A DNA stretch of 64,000 nucleotides from Saccharomonospora glauca K62 (GTDB lineage: Bacteria > Actinomycetota > Actinomycetes > Mycobacteriales > Pseudonocardiaceae), in NCBI RefSeq assembly GCF_000243395.2, contig NZ_CM001484.1:4169350-4233349 (forward strand), read 5' to 3'. Below the pieces are notes generated by a model. It made no database searches. It had not been told where the DNA came from and saw nothing but the letters and a program-made list of their open reading frames with translations. The position numbers and the translations under genes are program-made. Positions 41,623 to 49,277 of the stretch are shown in pieces (positions within the stretch are counted from its first letter, which is position 1; each line of letters starts with the position of its first letter).

Positions 41623-42522
41623 ATGTCGGCAAACAGCTCAAGGAACCGACGGGCGCTGGGCGTCGTCGCGGCGGCGCTCATCGGCTTCGTCACAGGGATC
41701 ATCGTCGCCATTCTCGGCGCCCGGATGGCGCCCGCGGTCTTCGAGGAGAACACTCGCGAGGCCGCCGACACCTCCGACCACTTCCCGCAGCCCCCGGCGC
41801 AGCTCCTCGACCACGAGTTCGACGACGTCGGCGTGGTGGTCTTCGACCGCACCCGGTCGCGGATCACCGTGGCGTACAACGCCGAGGAACAGTTCACCTC
41901 CGCGTCGCTGGTGAAGTTGCTGATCGCGTTCGACGCCCTGGAACGGGGTGCGTCCGAGTCCGACGTCCACGTCATGATCGCGGAAAGCCACGACGCCATC
42001 GCGGGACAGCTCTGGGTTGAGGGAGACGGACCCGCGTTGGTCACCGAATGGGCGAACCGGCTCGGCCTGGACGGCACCGAGGCGCCCGAGGAGTGGGGCA
42101 AGTGGGGCGACACGCTGACCACGGCCGCCGACATGGTGAAGGTCTACCGGTACCTGTTGGAGGAAGCGCCCCCGCGAACCCGTGAGGTGGTGTTGGCCGC
42201 GCTGCGGGCCTCGACCCCGTACGGCAACGACGGCTTCTACCAACGCTTCGGGATTCCCGACGCGGCGGGAGGGCTGCCGGTGGCGGTGAAACAGGGTTGG
42301 GCGTGCTGCACCGACGAACGTGTGCTGCACACCTCCGGCCTCGTGGGAGACGACGACCGCTACATCGTCGCGGTGCTCAGCCGTACCTCGCGGGAGGTCG
42401 ATAACGAGACCGTCTCCCGGAACCTGACCTCCTACGTCGCGCGGGTGCTCGACGCGGCCGGTGTGGACCGGGAATCGCCCCTTCCGACGAGAATCCCGGT
42501 TCGACCCCCGAACCACGGGTAA
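41623..42522 (+). CDS. Membrane-anchored serine hydrolase of the class A beta-lactamase fold
   Basis: A 299-residue protein with one N-terminal signal anchor (about 11-33) and an extracytoplasmic domain. The SxxK motif is S95-L-V-K98; the SDN position is occupied by SHD (122-124) and the KTG position by KQG (VAVKQGWACC). A short loop with two adjacent cysteines follows. The fold is recognisable, but changed SDN and KTG motifs and no clear omega-loop glutamate make true beta-lactamase activity doubtful; a cell-wall carboxypeptidase-like or non-catalytic role is possible. It diverges from the ECF sigma operon. Confidence 0.75.
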   Translation: MSANSSRNRRALGVVAAALIGFVTGIIVAILGARMAPAVFEENTREAADTSDHFPQPPAQLLDHEFDDVGVVVFDRTRSRITVAYNAEEQFTSASLVKLLIAFDALERGASESDVHVMIAESHDAIAGQLWVEGDGPALVTEWANRLGLDGTEAPEEWGKWGDTLTTAADMVKVYRYLLEEAPPRTREVVLAALRASTPYGNDGFYQRFGIPDAAGGLPVAVKQGWACCTDERVLHTSGLVGDDDRYIVAVLSRTSREVDNETVSRNLTSYVARVLDAAGVDRESPLPTRIPVRPPNHG

Positions 42523-42532
42523 CTCCGATGCC

Positions 42533-43087
42533 ATGTTGTCTTCTATCGCGCGCGGCGCCGCGGCGGGCGCCGCGGGAACCACAGCGCTGCATGCCGCCAC
42601 CTACCTGGACATGACGCTGCGGGGCCGTCCGTCGAGCAGCACACCTCAGCAGACGATCGACAAGATCAGCGAGGCCGCGGGAACGAAGATCCCCGGCGAC
42701 CCCGAGCAGCAGGCAAGCCGCAAGTCCGGTCTCGGCGCCCTGCTCGGGATGGTCACGGGTACGACCGTGGGAGTCTGTTACGGCGTGCTGCACGGTCTCG
42801 GCTGGCGTCCCCCGGTGCTCGTGGGCGGTGTGGTGGCGACGGTGGCCGCGCTGGTGGGGGCGAACGCGCCCATGACGGTGCTGGGCGTGACCGACCCCCG
42901 GACCTGGAGTACGTCCGACTGGCTCAGCGACGTCCTGCCGCACCTGGCGTACGGCCTGGCCACGGCGGCCACCTTCGCGTTGATGGACGACAACCACCGA
43001 AGGCGGAAACTACGCAAACGAATGCGTCGCGCGGTCAAGGCGAGTGGTTCGGGCAAGCCCGCCCCCGTGCGCGCGCTCGCGGGCTGA
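42533..43087 (+). CDS. Hypothetical integral membrane protein
   Basis: A 184-residue protein from ATG 42533, starting 10 nt after the serine hydrolase stop, probably cotranscribed. It has three or four hydrophobic Gly/Ala-rich spans, a polar loop of about 50 residues after the first (with PQQTIDKISEAAG), and a strongly basic C-terminal tail (NHRRRKLRKRMRR), suggesting an inside C-terminus. No family recognised with confidence. Confidence 0.65.
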   Translation: MLSSIARGAAAGAAGTTALHAATYLDMTLRGRPSSSTPQQTIDKISEAAGTKIPGDPEQQASRKSGLGALLGMVTGTTVGVCYGVLHGLGWRPPVLVGGVVATVAALVGANAPMTVLGVTDPRTWSTSDWLSDVLPHLAYGLATAATFALMDDNHRRRKLRKRMRRAVKASGSGKPAPVRALAG

Positions 43088-43088
43088 G

Positions 43089-43115
43089 GCGGGTCGTCCG
43101 CCGCACGGACGGCCC
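43089..43115. terminator. Bidirectional terminator between the membrane protein gene and transketolase
   Basis: CGGGTCGTCCG (43089-43099) pairs with CGGACGGCCCG (43105-43115) over 11 bp with one G-U and a 5-nt loop. It fills the 30-nt gap between two convergent stop codons. Confidence 0.65.
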
Positions 43116-43117
43116 GG

Positions 43118-44962
43118 TCACTCCCCCGCCAGCTCCCGCGCGGCCTCGGCCACGGACTCGGCGTCGATACCGGCGTGACGGAGTTGCTCGGCGGGGGTGG
43201 CGGACCCCGGCAGCGCCGAGACCCCGAGCTTGACCACCGTGGGCATCACGGTGGACTCGGTCAGCGCGTCCAGCACCGCGTCGCCGAGCCCACCCTCCGG
43301 CCAGTGATCCTCCACGGTGACGATGCGCCCGGTGTCGGCCGCCGCCCGCCGCAGCGTCGCCACGTCCACCGGCTTCAGCGAGTACAGGTCCACGACGCGG
43401 GCCCGCACACCGTCGTCGGCGAGTAGTTCGGCCGCCCCGAGGGCCTCGTGCACCGTGATGCCCGCGGCCACGATCGTCACGTCGTCGAACTCGGACGACC
43501 GCAGCACCTTGCTGCCCCCGACGGGGAACGTCTCCTCGGGCCCGTACAACACGGGTGTGTCGGCGCGAGTGGTGCGCAGGTACCGGATTCCGGAGTGCTC
43601 GGCCATCGCCGCCGTGAGGTGCGCCGTGGAGTTCGCGTCGCACGGGTAGAGCACGGTGCTACGCCACAGCGCCCGGAACGTCGCGAGATCCTCCAGCCCC
43701 ATCTGCGAGGGGCCGTCCTCGCCGATGGACACGCCCGCGTGCGAGCCCACGAGGCAAAGGTCGACTCCGCTGACGGCGGCCATGCGGACGAAGTCGTGGG
43801 CACGGCTCCAGAAGGCGGCGAAGGTGGCGGCGAACGGCAGCCAGCCGCGCGCCGACAAGCCGACGGCCGTCGCCGTCATCTGCTGTTCGGCGATGTAGCA
43901 CTCGAAGAAGCGGTCGGGGTGCTCGTCCGCGAAGTACGCGGTGCGCGTGGAGTCGCTGACCTCGCCGTCGAGCACCACCAGATCGGGACGCGCATGTCCC
44001 ATGGCGGCGAGGGCCCGGCCGAAGGCCGTGCGGGTCGCCACCGACTCGCCTCGCTCGTACACGGGGATGGCCAGCGCTCTCTCCCCGCCGGGTGGGGAGG
44101 GCCGCTCGTACTCCGGGGCCGCCACCTCGACGCGGATCTCACTGCGCCCACCCAGCTCGGCGATCGCGGACTCGGCGTTCGGCACCGGTTTGCCGTGCGC
44201 TCCCTCGGCGTCCTCCACTGCGCGGACGCCCTTGCCCTTGCGGGTGCGGGCCAGGATCGCGGTGGGCCGCGCGCTCTCGGCGGCCTCGGCGTAGGCGGCG
44301 TCGATCCGGTCGACGTCGTGCCCGTCGATCTCGACGACGTGCCAGCCGAACGCGGAGATCCGTCGGGCGTACGTGGCGGTGTCCCACCCGTACCGCGTGG
44401 GGCCGCGTTGGCCGAGGCGGTTCACGTCCACGATCGCCGTCAGGTTGCGCAACCTCTCGTACCCGGCGTACTCGAACGCCTCCCACATCGAGCCCTCGGC
44501 GAGCTCGCCGTCCCCGCACAGGACCCACACCCGGAAGTCCCGCCGGTCGAGCCGTTCGCCCGCCAGCGCGATTCCCGCTCCGACGCCGAGTCCCTGCCCG
44601 AGCGAACCGGTGGCCACGCTCACCCACGGCAACGCGGGCGTGGGATGTCCCTGCAACCGGCTGCCCGACGACCGGTACCACCGCAGCTCCTCGTCGGAGA
44701 TGGCTCCCGCCGCCACGTACATCGCGTACAGCAACGGCGACGCGTGTCCCTTCGAGAAGATCAGGTGGTCGTTGGCGGGGTTCTGCGCCGCCTCGAAGTC
44801 GTAGCGCAGATGGCGAGCCAGCAACACCGCCATGAGGTCGGCCGCCGACAGCGACGACGTCGGATGCCCCGACCCGGCGAAGTCCGCGGCGCGCACCGCG
44901 TCCACCCGAAGTTGCCTGCCCAACGCCGTGAGCATGTCGTGATCCACGGAGGCGACCGACAT
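43118..44962 (-). CDS. tkt: Transketolase
   Basis: A 614-residue transketolase, shorter than E. coli TktA and closer in length to the animal-type class. It has SGHP at the substrate entry, the thiamine-diphosphate motif GDGELAEGSMWEA ... NRLGQ, a central Pyr domain (VLDGEVSDS, ECYIAEQQM) with the conserved glutamate, and a C-terminal domain. It transfers two-carbon units between pentose phosphate sugars. It is possibly a second transketolase, since actinomycetes usually encode a tkt with tal elsewhere. Confidence 0.92.
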   Translation of the reverse strand: MSVASVDHDMLTALGRQLRVDAVRAADFAGSGHPTSSLSAADLMAVLLARHLRYDFEAAQNPANDHLIFSKGHASPLLYAMYVAAGAISDEELRWYRSSGSRLQGHPTPALPWVSVATGSLGQGLGVGAGIALAGERLDRRDFRVWVLCGDGELAEGSMWEAFEYAGYERLRNLTAIVDVNRLGQRGPTRYGWDTATYARRISAFGWHVVEIDGHDVDRIDAAYAEAAESARPTAILARTRKGKGVRAVEDAEGAHGKPVPNAESAIAELGGRSEIRVEVAAPEYERPSPPGGERALAIPVYERGESVATRTAFGRALAAMGHARPDLVVLDGEVSDSTRTAYFADEHPDRFFECYIAEQQMTATAVGLSARGWLPFAATFAAFWSRAHDFVRMAAVSGVDLCLVGSHAGVSIGEDGPSQMGLEDLATFRALWRSTVLYPCDANSTAHLTAAMAEHSGIRYLRTTRADTPVLYGPEETFPVGGSKVLRSSEFDDVTIVAAGITVHEALGAAELLADDGVRARVVDLYSLKPVDVATLRRAAADTGRIVTVEDHWPEGGLGDAVLDALTESTVMPTVVKLGVSALPGSATPAEQLRHAGIDAESVAEAARELAGE

Positions 44963-45050
44963 GGGTGTCGCATACCCGCTCCCACGTGCCCGGTAACCCG
45001 GTCACGCCCTCGACAAAGGAGCCCGGAGGGGCCCTGCTACCCTTCTCGGC

Positions 45051-45137
45051 GGAGGATTGGCCGAGCGGCCTAAGGCGCACGATTGGAAATCGTGTTGGGT
45101 GTAACAGCCCTCACGGGTTCGAATCCCGTATCCTCCG
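45051..45137 (+). tRNA. tRNA-Ser (GGA)
   Basis: An 87-nt type II tRNA. Acceptor GGAGGAT (45051-45057) pairs with ATCCTCC (45130-45136), discriminator G45137. The anticodon stem CACGA/TCGTG encloses TTGGAAA with anticodon GGA (45085-45087). The long variable arm and the T-loop GGTTCGAATCC are typical of serine tRNA. CCA is not encoded. Confidence 0.96.
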
Positions 45138-45148
45138 CTCGACGAAAG

Positions 45149-45175
45149 CCGGGTCCCCTCGGGGCCCGGTTTTTT
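45149..45175 (+). terminator. Terminator of tRNA-Ser(GGA)
   Basis: CCGGGTCCCC and GGGGCCCGG form a stem with one bulged T and a TC loop, followed by TTTTTT, a textbook intrinsic terminator 11 nt after the tRNA. Confidence 0.85.
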
Positions 45176-45305
45176 CGTGTCCCACCACGGTCGAGGCGCT
45201 GTTCGGCGTAGCTGCGGTTACCCCACCTACCTGCTGTCCGCTTACGATCACTCACGCTAAGTTGGTATTGCGTGACAACACCCCACTTCCCAAGGAGCCC
45301 GCCTC

Positions 45306-45566
45306 ATGCCCGGTGTGGAAGAGATTCGTGCGGGGATCGCCCTCGCGAACGAAAAGGCTTCCGCCAGCATCGCGGCCCTGCAACAGGCCGCTCAAGCGCT
45401 TGAGGAAGCACAGCAATCCCTGGCTCAGGCCACCGCCGGCAGCACCCAGGAGGAGATCAACCAGGCACACGGGCTGCTCGCGGAGGCGTTGCAAGCGGTG
45501 ACGGGCACGCAGAGCACCATCCTGGCGTGCATCTCGTCAGCCGAGAGCTACTCGGCCCGGCTCTAG
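45306..45566 (+). CDS. Small alpha-helical hairpin protein of the ini-like locus
   Basis: An 86-residue protein with an excellent ribosome site (AAGGAG, 45293-45298). It is almost entirely Ala/Gln/Glu-rich helix (ALQQAAQALEEAQQSLAQA), a polar turn around GSTQEE, and a second helix ending with one cysteine and a Ser-rich tail. The size and hairpin layout recall WXG100 proteins, but there is no WXG motif and no tryptophan. An inverted repeat TCACGC-N12-GCGTGA (45252-45275) sits upstream in the promoter region. The next gene starts 11 nt after its stop. Function unknown. Confidence 0.75.
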   Translation: MPGVEEIRAGIALANEKASASIAALQQAAQALEEAQQSLAQATAGSTQEEINQAHGLLAEALQAVTGTQSTILACISSAESYSARL

Positions 45567-45577
45567 CGCTCACGCCG

Positions 45578-45823
45578 ATGTCCGTGGAGCAGTTGCGGCA
45601 CCTCCTCGCCGGGGTGCTGAACGCGATCACCGCCGCGCACGCCCACAGCACCAAGGCGAAGGAGCTGCTGGACGACTACCGACGCGTGATCGTCGAGGCT
45701 CAGGCGCAGGCCCGGCCGTGGCTGCCCGCCGAGTTGGCCAGAGCCGTGGCACAGATCGACGCCAATCACCTACGGCTCGACACGGTGCGAAATCTGCTCG
45801 CGGAGTACGAGTCGAGAATGTGA
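45578..45823 (+). CDS. Second small alpha-helical hairpin protein of the ini-like locus
   Basis: An 81-residue protein starting at ATG 45578, 11 nt after its neighbour's stop; its own ribosome site is weak, so translational coupling is likely. Two amphipathic helices flank a central RPWLPAE turn. No signal peptide. It resembles the preceding protein in size and architecture but not in sequence, so they may form a heterodimer. A terminator follows at 45844. The family is not recognised. Confidence 0.7.
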   Translation: MSVEQLRHLLAGVLNAITAAHAHSTKAKELLDDYRRVIVEAQAQARPWLPAELARAVAQIDANHLRLDTVRNLLAEYESRM

Positions 45824-45843
45824 CTGGCGCCCAGCCGAGGAGA

Positions 45844-45882
45844 CGGGCGTCCGTCGGGCTCGCCTCGACGGACCCGTTTTCC
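45844..45882 (+). terminator. Terminator after the two small helical-protein genes
   Basis: GTCCGTCG and CGACGGAC (about 45849-45856 and 45866-45873) form a stem extended by CGGG/CCCG with one bulge, followed by TTTTCCCCC. It separates the two small genes from the ATPase transcription unit. Confidence 0.65.
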
Positions 45883-46039
45883 CCCGGCCACCGAAGGAAG
45901 GATTCGTGCGGACTCGGCCCGACTTCCCGGACCTCGCCGGAACGCGTCACGGGCTCGACGAGCCGGGTGGGTGCGGCACCGCGAACCGGACACGTGAAGA
46001 TCGTTTTACGCACCTGACGGTTCCGGTAAGGAGTGGGCC

Positions 46040-46132
46040 ATGCGGGCAATCACTGATCGACGCGTGAGCGAACTCGACACGCCTCCTCCCCGCCCGGCGG
46101 GACCGGGCCTTCGTGTTCCGAAGATCGGGTGA
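46040..46132 (+). CDS. 30-codon ORF coupled to the FtsK-like gene
   Basis: ATG 46040 follows a perfect AAGGAG (46028-46033) with 6-nt spacing. The 30-residue product is basic and Pro-rich ([19 protein letters not shown]). Its TGA (46130-46132) lies 3 to 9 nt before the candidate starts of the FtsK-like gene, which itself lacks a good ribosome site, so this ORF probably delivers ribosomes to it by translational coupling. It may be a leader peptide rather than a functional protein. Confidence 0.45.
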   Translation: MRAITDRRVSELDTPPPRPAGPGLRVPKIG

Positions 46133-46141
46133 AGTGTGTTC

Positions 46142-48904
46142 ATGCGACGCAAGGTCCTCGAAGAGCGCACGCGAGTGACGAACGCGCTGGAGACGCTGCG
46201 CCACCAGCTCGGACTCGCCCTCGGCGCCGCTCGTAACGCCCACTCCGAGGCCGAGGCCGAACTCACGAAGCTGCGCCTGGAACAACTCGTGCTGTCGGTG
46301 GGGCTCGATCACGCGGAGGACGACCCGAGACTCGCCGAGTACCGCGGTGATCCGGCCATGAACGCCGTGAGGTCGGAGCTGGAGGACGTACGCAGCCGCT
46401 TCTACTCCGGCTGGGCCGACGGTCCCGACCAGTTGCGTGCCCTCGTCGCCTCGGCGGCCCCCGGTCCCGCCGGCCGCCCTCCGGGGGAATGGCTCGGCAA
46501 ACTCGGCACCTTCGACGGCACCCGTCCGCCCGAGCTGTGGCGCATCGGTGAGGCCACTGTGGACGCCTCGAACGTCGGCCGCGAGCACGGGACGACGTTG
46601 TCCTTCGACGTCGCCGTCCCGTTGCTCGACGAGTCGCACCTGTCGATCACCTCGGCACCGAAGACCCGACCCACCGTCGACGCCCTCGTCGAGGGGCTCC
46701 TGATGCGGGTGCTCAGCACCTTCGCACCGGGTGCGGTGAAGGTGCACCTGTGGGACGTCGGCCAGCTCACGGCGGTATTGCCGAACTTCTACGCGTTGAG
46801 CCGGACCAGCGCCGTCACCGTGCACGACCCCACTCGGCTGGTCGACCTGCTCGACGAACTCGCCGGGCACATCCGCCGCATCCACGCCTACACCCTGCAG
46901 GCGGGCTACCCGTCCCTGCGCGCGATGCGCGAAGCCACCGGCAAGCGTGTCGAGCCGTGGCGGATCGCCGTGCTGTACGGCAACGGCGAGGAGCTCGCGA
47001 CCGAACACCTACGGGCGCTCAAACGCGTGGCCAGCGGGGCCCTCGCCGCGGGGATCTCGCTCGTCCTCGTGGACGTGCCCACGGTGTTGGGCGGCTCGGT
47101 GGAGACCATCTCCCTGCTCGACGATCGCCGCGCGGTGACGTCGATGACGGGACCGAACGTCGAAGTACGACTCGACCCGGCGTTGCCCTCGGGACAGGTG
47201 GCGAACGCGGCGTCCCGCCTCGCCGAGGCGATCGTCACCAAGCAGGGCGGGCCCCGCTCGTTCGCCGACCTGCTGCCGACGGAGTTCGGGCGGGAGTCCT
47301 CGGCACGGGAGTTGCGAGCTCCCGTCGGTTTCCACGAGGGCGAACCGGTCGAGGTGGTGATCGGGGACGCCACCCCGCACGCCCTGATCGGCGGACCGAG
47401 CGGCTCCGGCAAGACGAACTTCCTCTACGCGCTGCTGGGCAGTCTCGCGGCCCGCTACTCGCCCGACGAGTTGGCGCTGTACCTGCTGGACTTCAAGGAA
47501 GGGGTCTCCTTCGCCGGACTCGCGCCGGGCAAGAAGGACGAAAGTTGGCTCCCGCACGCCCGTCTGGTGGGCGTGAACGTCAACACCGACCGCGAGTTCG
47601 GGCTGGCGCTGCTGCGGTTCCTCTCCGACGAGTTGCGCCGTCGTTCGGCCGCGGCCAAGGAGTTCGAGGTCACCAACATCGCGGAACTCCGTGAGCAGGA
47701 CCCGGACGGGCACTGGCCCCGGATCGTCGCCGTGATCGACGAGTTCCAGTACCTGTTCGCCGAACGCGACTCGGTGACGGGCATGGCCACCGCGCTGTTG
47801 GAGGACCTCGCGCGGCGTGGGCGCTCCCAGGGCATCCACCTGATCCTGGCCAGCCAGGACATCGCGGGCATCGAGGCGTTCTGGGGCAAGCCCGCGGTGT
47901 TCGAGCAGTGCACGCTACGGATCGCGATGCCCAAGGCGAGGCGGGTGCTGGCCGAGGGCAACCAGGCGGCCGTGTCGGCACCACGATGGCATGCCGTGGT
48001 GAACCACGAGTCCGGGGTCGCGCATGGCAACCAACTCGCGCACATCCCCGACGCCAGTTCGAAGGACACCTTCCCCGTCCTGCAGCGACAGTTGTGGCAG
48101 CGTTACGCCACGCACGCACGGCCGAGGTTGTTCGACGGCGCCGTCGCACCGCGGCTGGAGGACTCCCCCGCGTTCGTCGCGTGTGAGCCCGGCGTCGAAC
48201 GGCCGAGAGCGCTCGTGGGACAGGCGATCGAGGTCACGGACAACGCTCACGGTGTCGAGATGGCCTCCGCGCCGGGACGCAACCTCGCGGTGATGGGCAG
48301 CAACACGGCCGAGGCCCTGGCCGTGCTCGACGCGGCCACCCGGTCGTTGGCCAGACAGTACGAGGCGGGCGCGGTCGAGTTCGCGCTCGGCTGTGCCCTG
48401 GACTCCTGCCTCGCCGAGGTGCGGGCGCTGGCCGACGACCTCGCTTCCTGTGGCCACAAGGCTGACATGGTGACGGCCGACGGCATTCCGTCGCTCGTCG
48501 CCGAACACGTCGATCGAATGTCCGAACAGGACAAACCTCGCTTCCTCGTGCTCTACGGGGTGGACGCGGTGCTGCCCGCGTTGGAACGCAAGGAACCCGG
48601 CCGGCCCAGCGCGCTGGAGCACCTTCGGACCCTGCTCAAACAGGGTCCGGTGCAGGAATTGCACGTGCTCGGCTGGTGGCGAGGAGTCGCCCGGCTCAAG
48701 GACACGCTCGGGTTCGGGGGCACCGACGAGATCGGGGCCTGGGTGGCACTCGACGTCCAGGGCAGCGAACTCGCGGCGTTCTGCCCCGGCCAGGTGGTGC
48801 ACTGGTCGCCGAGACCGGGAAGGGCGTTGTTCTTCGACCGCAGCACCCATGCGAGCCCGGAGGTCACCATTCCGTTCCACCGCCCGGAGGTCACCGATGC
48901 CTGA
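46142..48904 (+). CDS. FtsK/SpoIIIE (EccC-like) P-loop ATPase
   Basis: About 920 residues; GTG 46136 is an alternative start two codons upstream. An N-terminal coiled coil (about 1-90) precedes an alpha/beta domain (about 160-340), the FtsK-type ATPase core with Walker A GPSGSGKT (about 418-425) and Walker B VAVIDEF (about 529-535) plus a QDIAG-type sensor, and a C-terminal domain (about 690-920) with a degenerate P-loop-like MGSNTAEA. No membrane span is visible, unlike FtsK or EccC. Tandem active plus degenerate modules recall type VII secretion EccC. The partners are likely the helical small proteins upstream and the coiled-coil protein overlapping its 3' end by 8 nt. Confidence 0.82.
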   Translation: MRRKVLEERTRVTNALETLRHQLGLALGAARNAHSEAEAELTKLRLEQLVLSVGLDHAEDDPRLAEYRGDPAMNAVRSELEDVRSRFYSGWADGPDQLRALVASAAPGPAGRPPGEWLGKLGTFDGTRPPELWRIGEATVDASNVGREHGTTLSFDVAVPLLDESHLSITSAPKTRPTVDALVEGLLMRVLSTFAPGAVKVHLWDVGQLTAVLPNFYALSRTSAVTVHDPTRLVDLLDELAGHIRRIHAYTLQAGYPSLRAMREATGKRVEPWRIAVLYGNGEELATEHLRALKRVASGALAAGISLVLVDVPTVLGGSVETISLLDDRRAVTSMTGPNVEVRLDPALPSGQVANAASRLAEAIVTKQGGPRSFADLLPTEFGRESSARELRAPVGFHEGEPVEVVIGDATPHALIGGPSGSGKTNFLYALLGSLAARYSPDELALYLLDFKEGVSFAGLAPGKKDESWLPHARLVGVNVNTDREFGLALLRFLSDELRRRSAAAKEFEVTNIAELREQDPDGHWPRIVAVIDEFQYLFAERDSVTGMATALLEDLARRGRSQGIHLILASQDIAGIEAFWGKPAVFEQCTLRIAMPKARRVLAEGNQAAVSAPRWHAVVNHESGVAHGNQLAHIPDASSKDTFPVLQRQLWQRYATHARPRLFDGAVAPRLEDSPAFVACEPGVERPRALVGQAIEVTDNAHGVEMASAPGRNLAVMGSNTAEALAVLDAATRSLARQYEAGAVEFALGCALDSCLAEVRALADDLASCGHKADMVTADGIPSLVAEHVDRMSEQDKPRFLVLYGVDAVLPALERKEPGRPSALEHLRTLLKQGPVQELHVLGWWRGVARLKDTLGFGGTDEIGAWVALDVQGSELAAFCPGQVVHWSPRPGRALFFDRSTHASPEVTIPFHRPEVTDA

Positions 48905-49265
48905 CGAGCCCACGGCCGCCGTGCGCTACAAGGAGATCATGGGGCGCGCCCGGAAGTCGGCCGACGACCTCCGCGAGTGGGAACGCCGCCGCGGCGACGA
49001 ACTGAAGTCGCTCATCGCCGCAGCGGAACAGCGGGTCGAGCAACTCTCCGACCGGGAAACCGCCGTGCGGGAGCAGGCCCACCGCTTGTGGCGGATGGCC
49101 CTCGACAACGTGAAACGGCTCTCGTGGCTCGACCCCGGCGAACCACCCTCGCCGAGCGCCCTGGCGAAAAGCCGGTATCTCGACCACTACCTCGACGAGG
49201 TCCGGACCGCGTATCGGGCCCTTTCCGAGGCGGCCGACACGCTCAGCTGGCGCAACCGTCGGTGA
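48897..49265 (+). CDS. 122-residue coiled-coil protein, partner of the FtsK-like ATPase
   Basis: A charged, helical protein from ATG 48897, overlapping the ATPase stop by 8 nt, so it is translated by coupling. Heptad-like charged stretches (ARKSADDLREWERRRGDELK, then EQRVEQLSDRETAVREQ) indicate coiled coil; a central WLDPGEPPSPS break separates a second helical part ending in SWRNRR. No signal peptide or known motif. It ends 12 nt from the convergent iniC-like stop. Confidence 0.7.
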   Translation: MPDEPTAAVRYKEIMGRARKSADDLREWERRRGDELKSLIAAAEQRVEQLSDRETAVREQAHRLWRMALDNVKRLSWLDPGEPPSPSALAKSRYLDHYLDEVRTAYRALSEAADTLSWRNRR

Positions 49266-49277
49266 AGCACCTTCGGG

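Noticed and set aside
45306..45823. Direct call of the two small helical proteins as WXG100/ESAT-6 proteins
   Set aside because: Size and predicted hairpin fit, but neither has a WXG motif and the first has no tryptophan, so only a structural analogy is offered.
45906..46063. 52-codon ORF from GTG 45906 behind GGAAGG
   Set aside because: Third-position bias is weak and it overlaps the better-supported 30-codon ORF in another frame.
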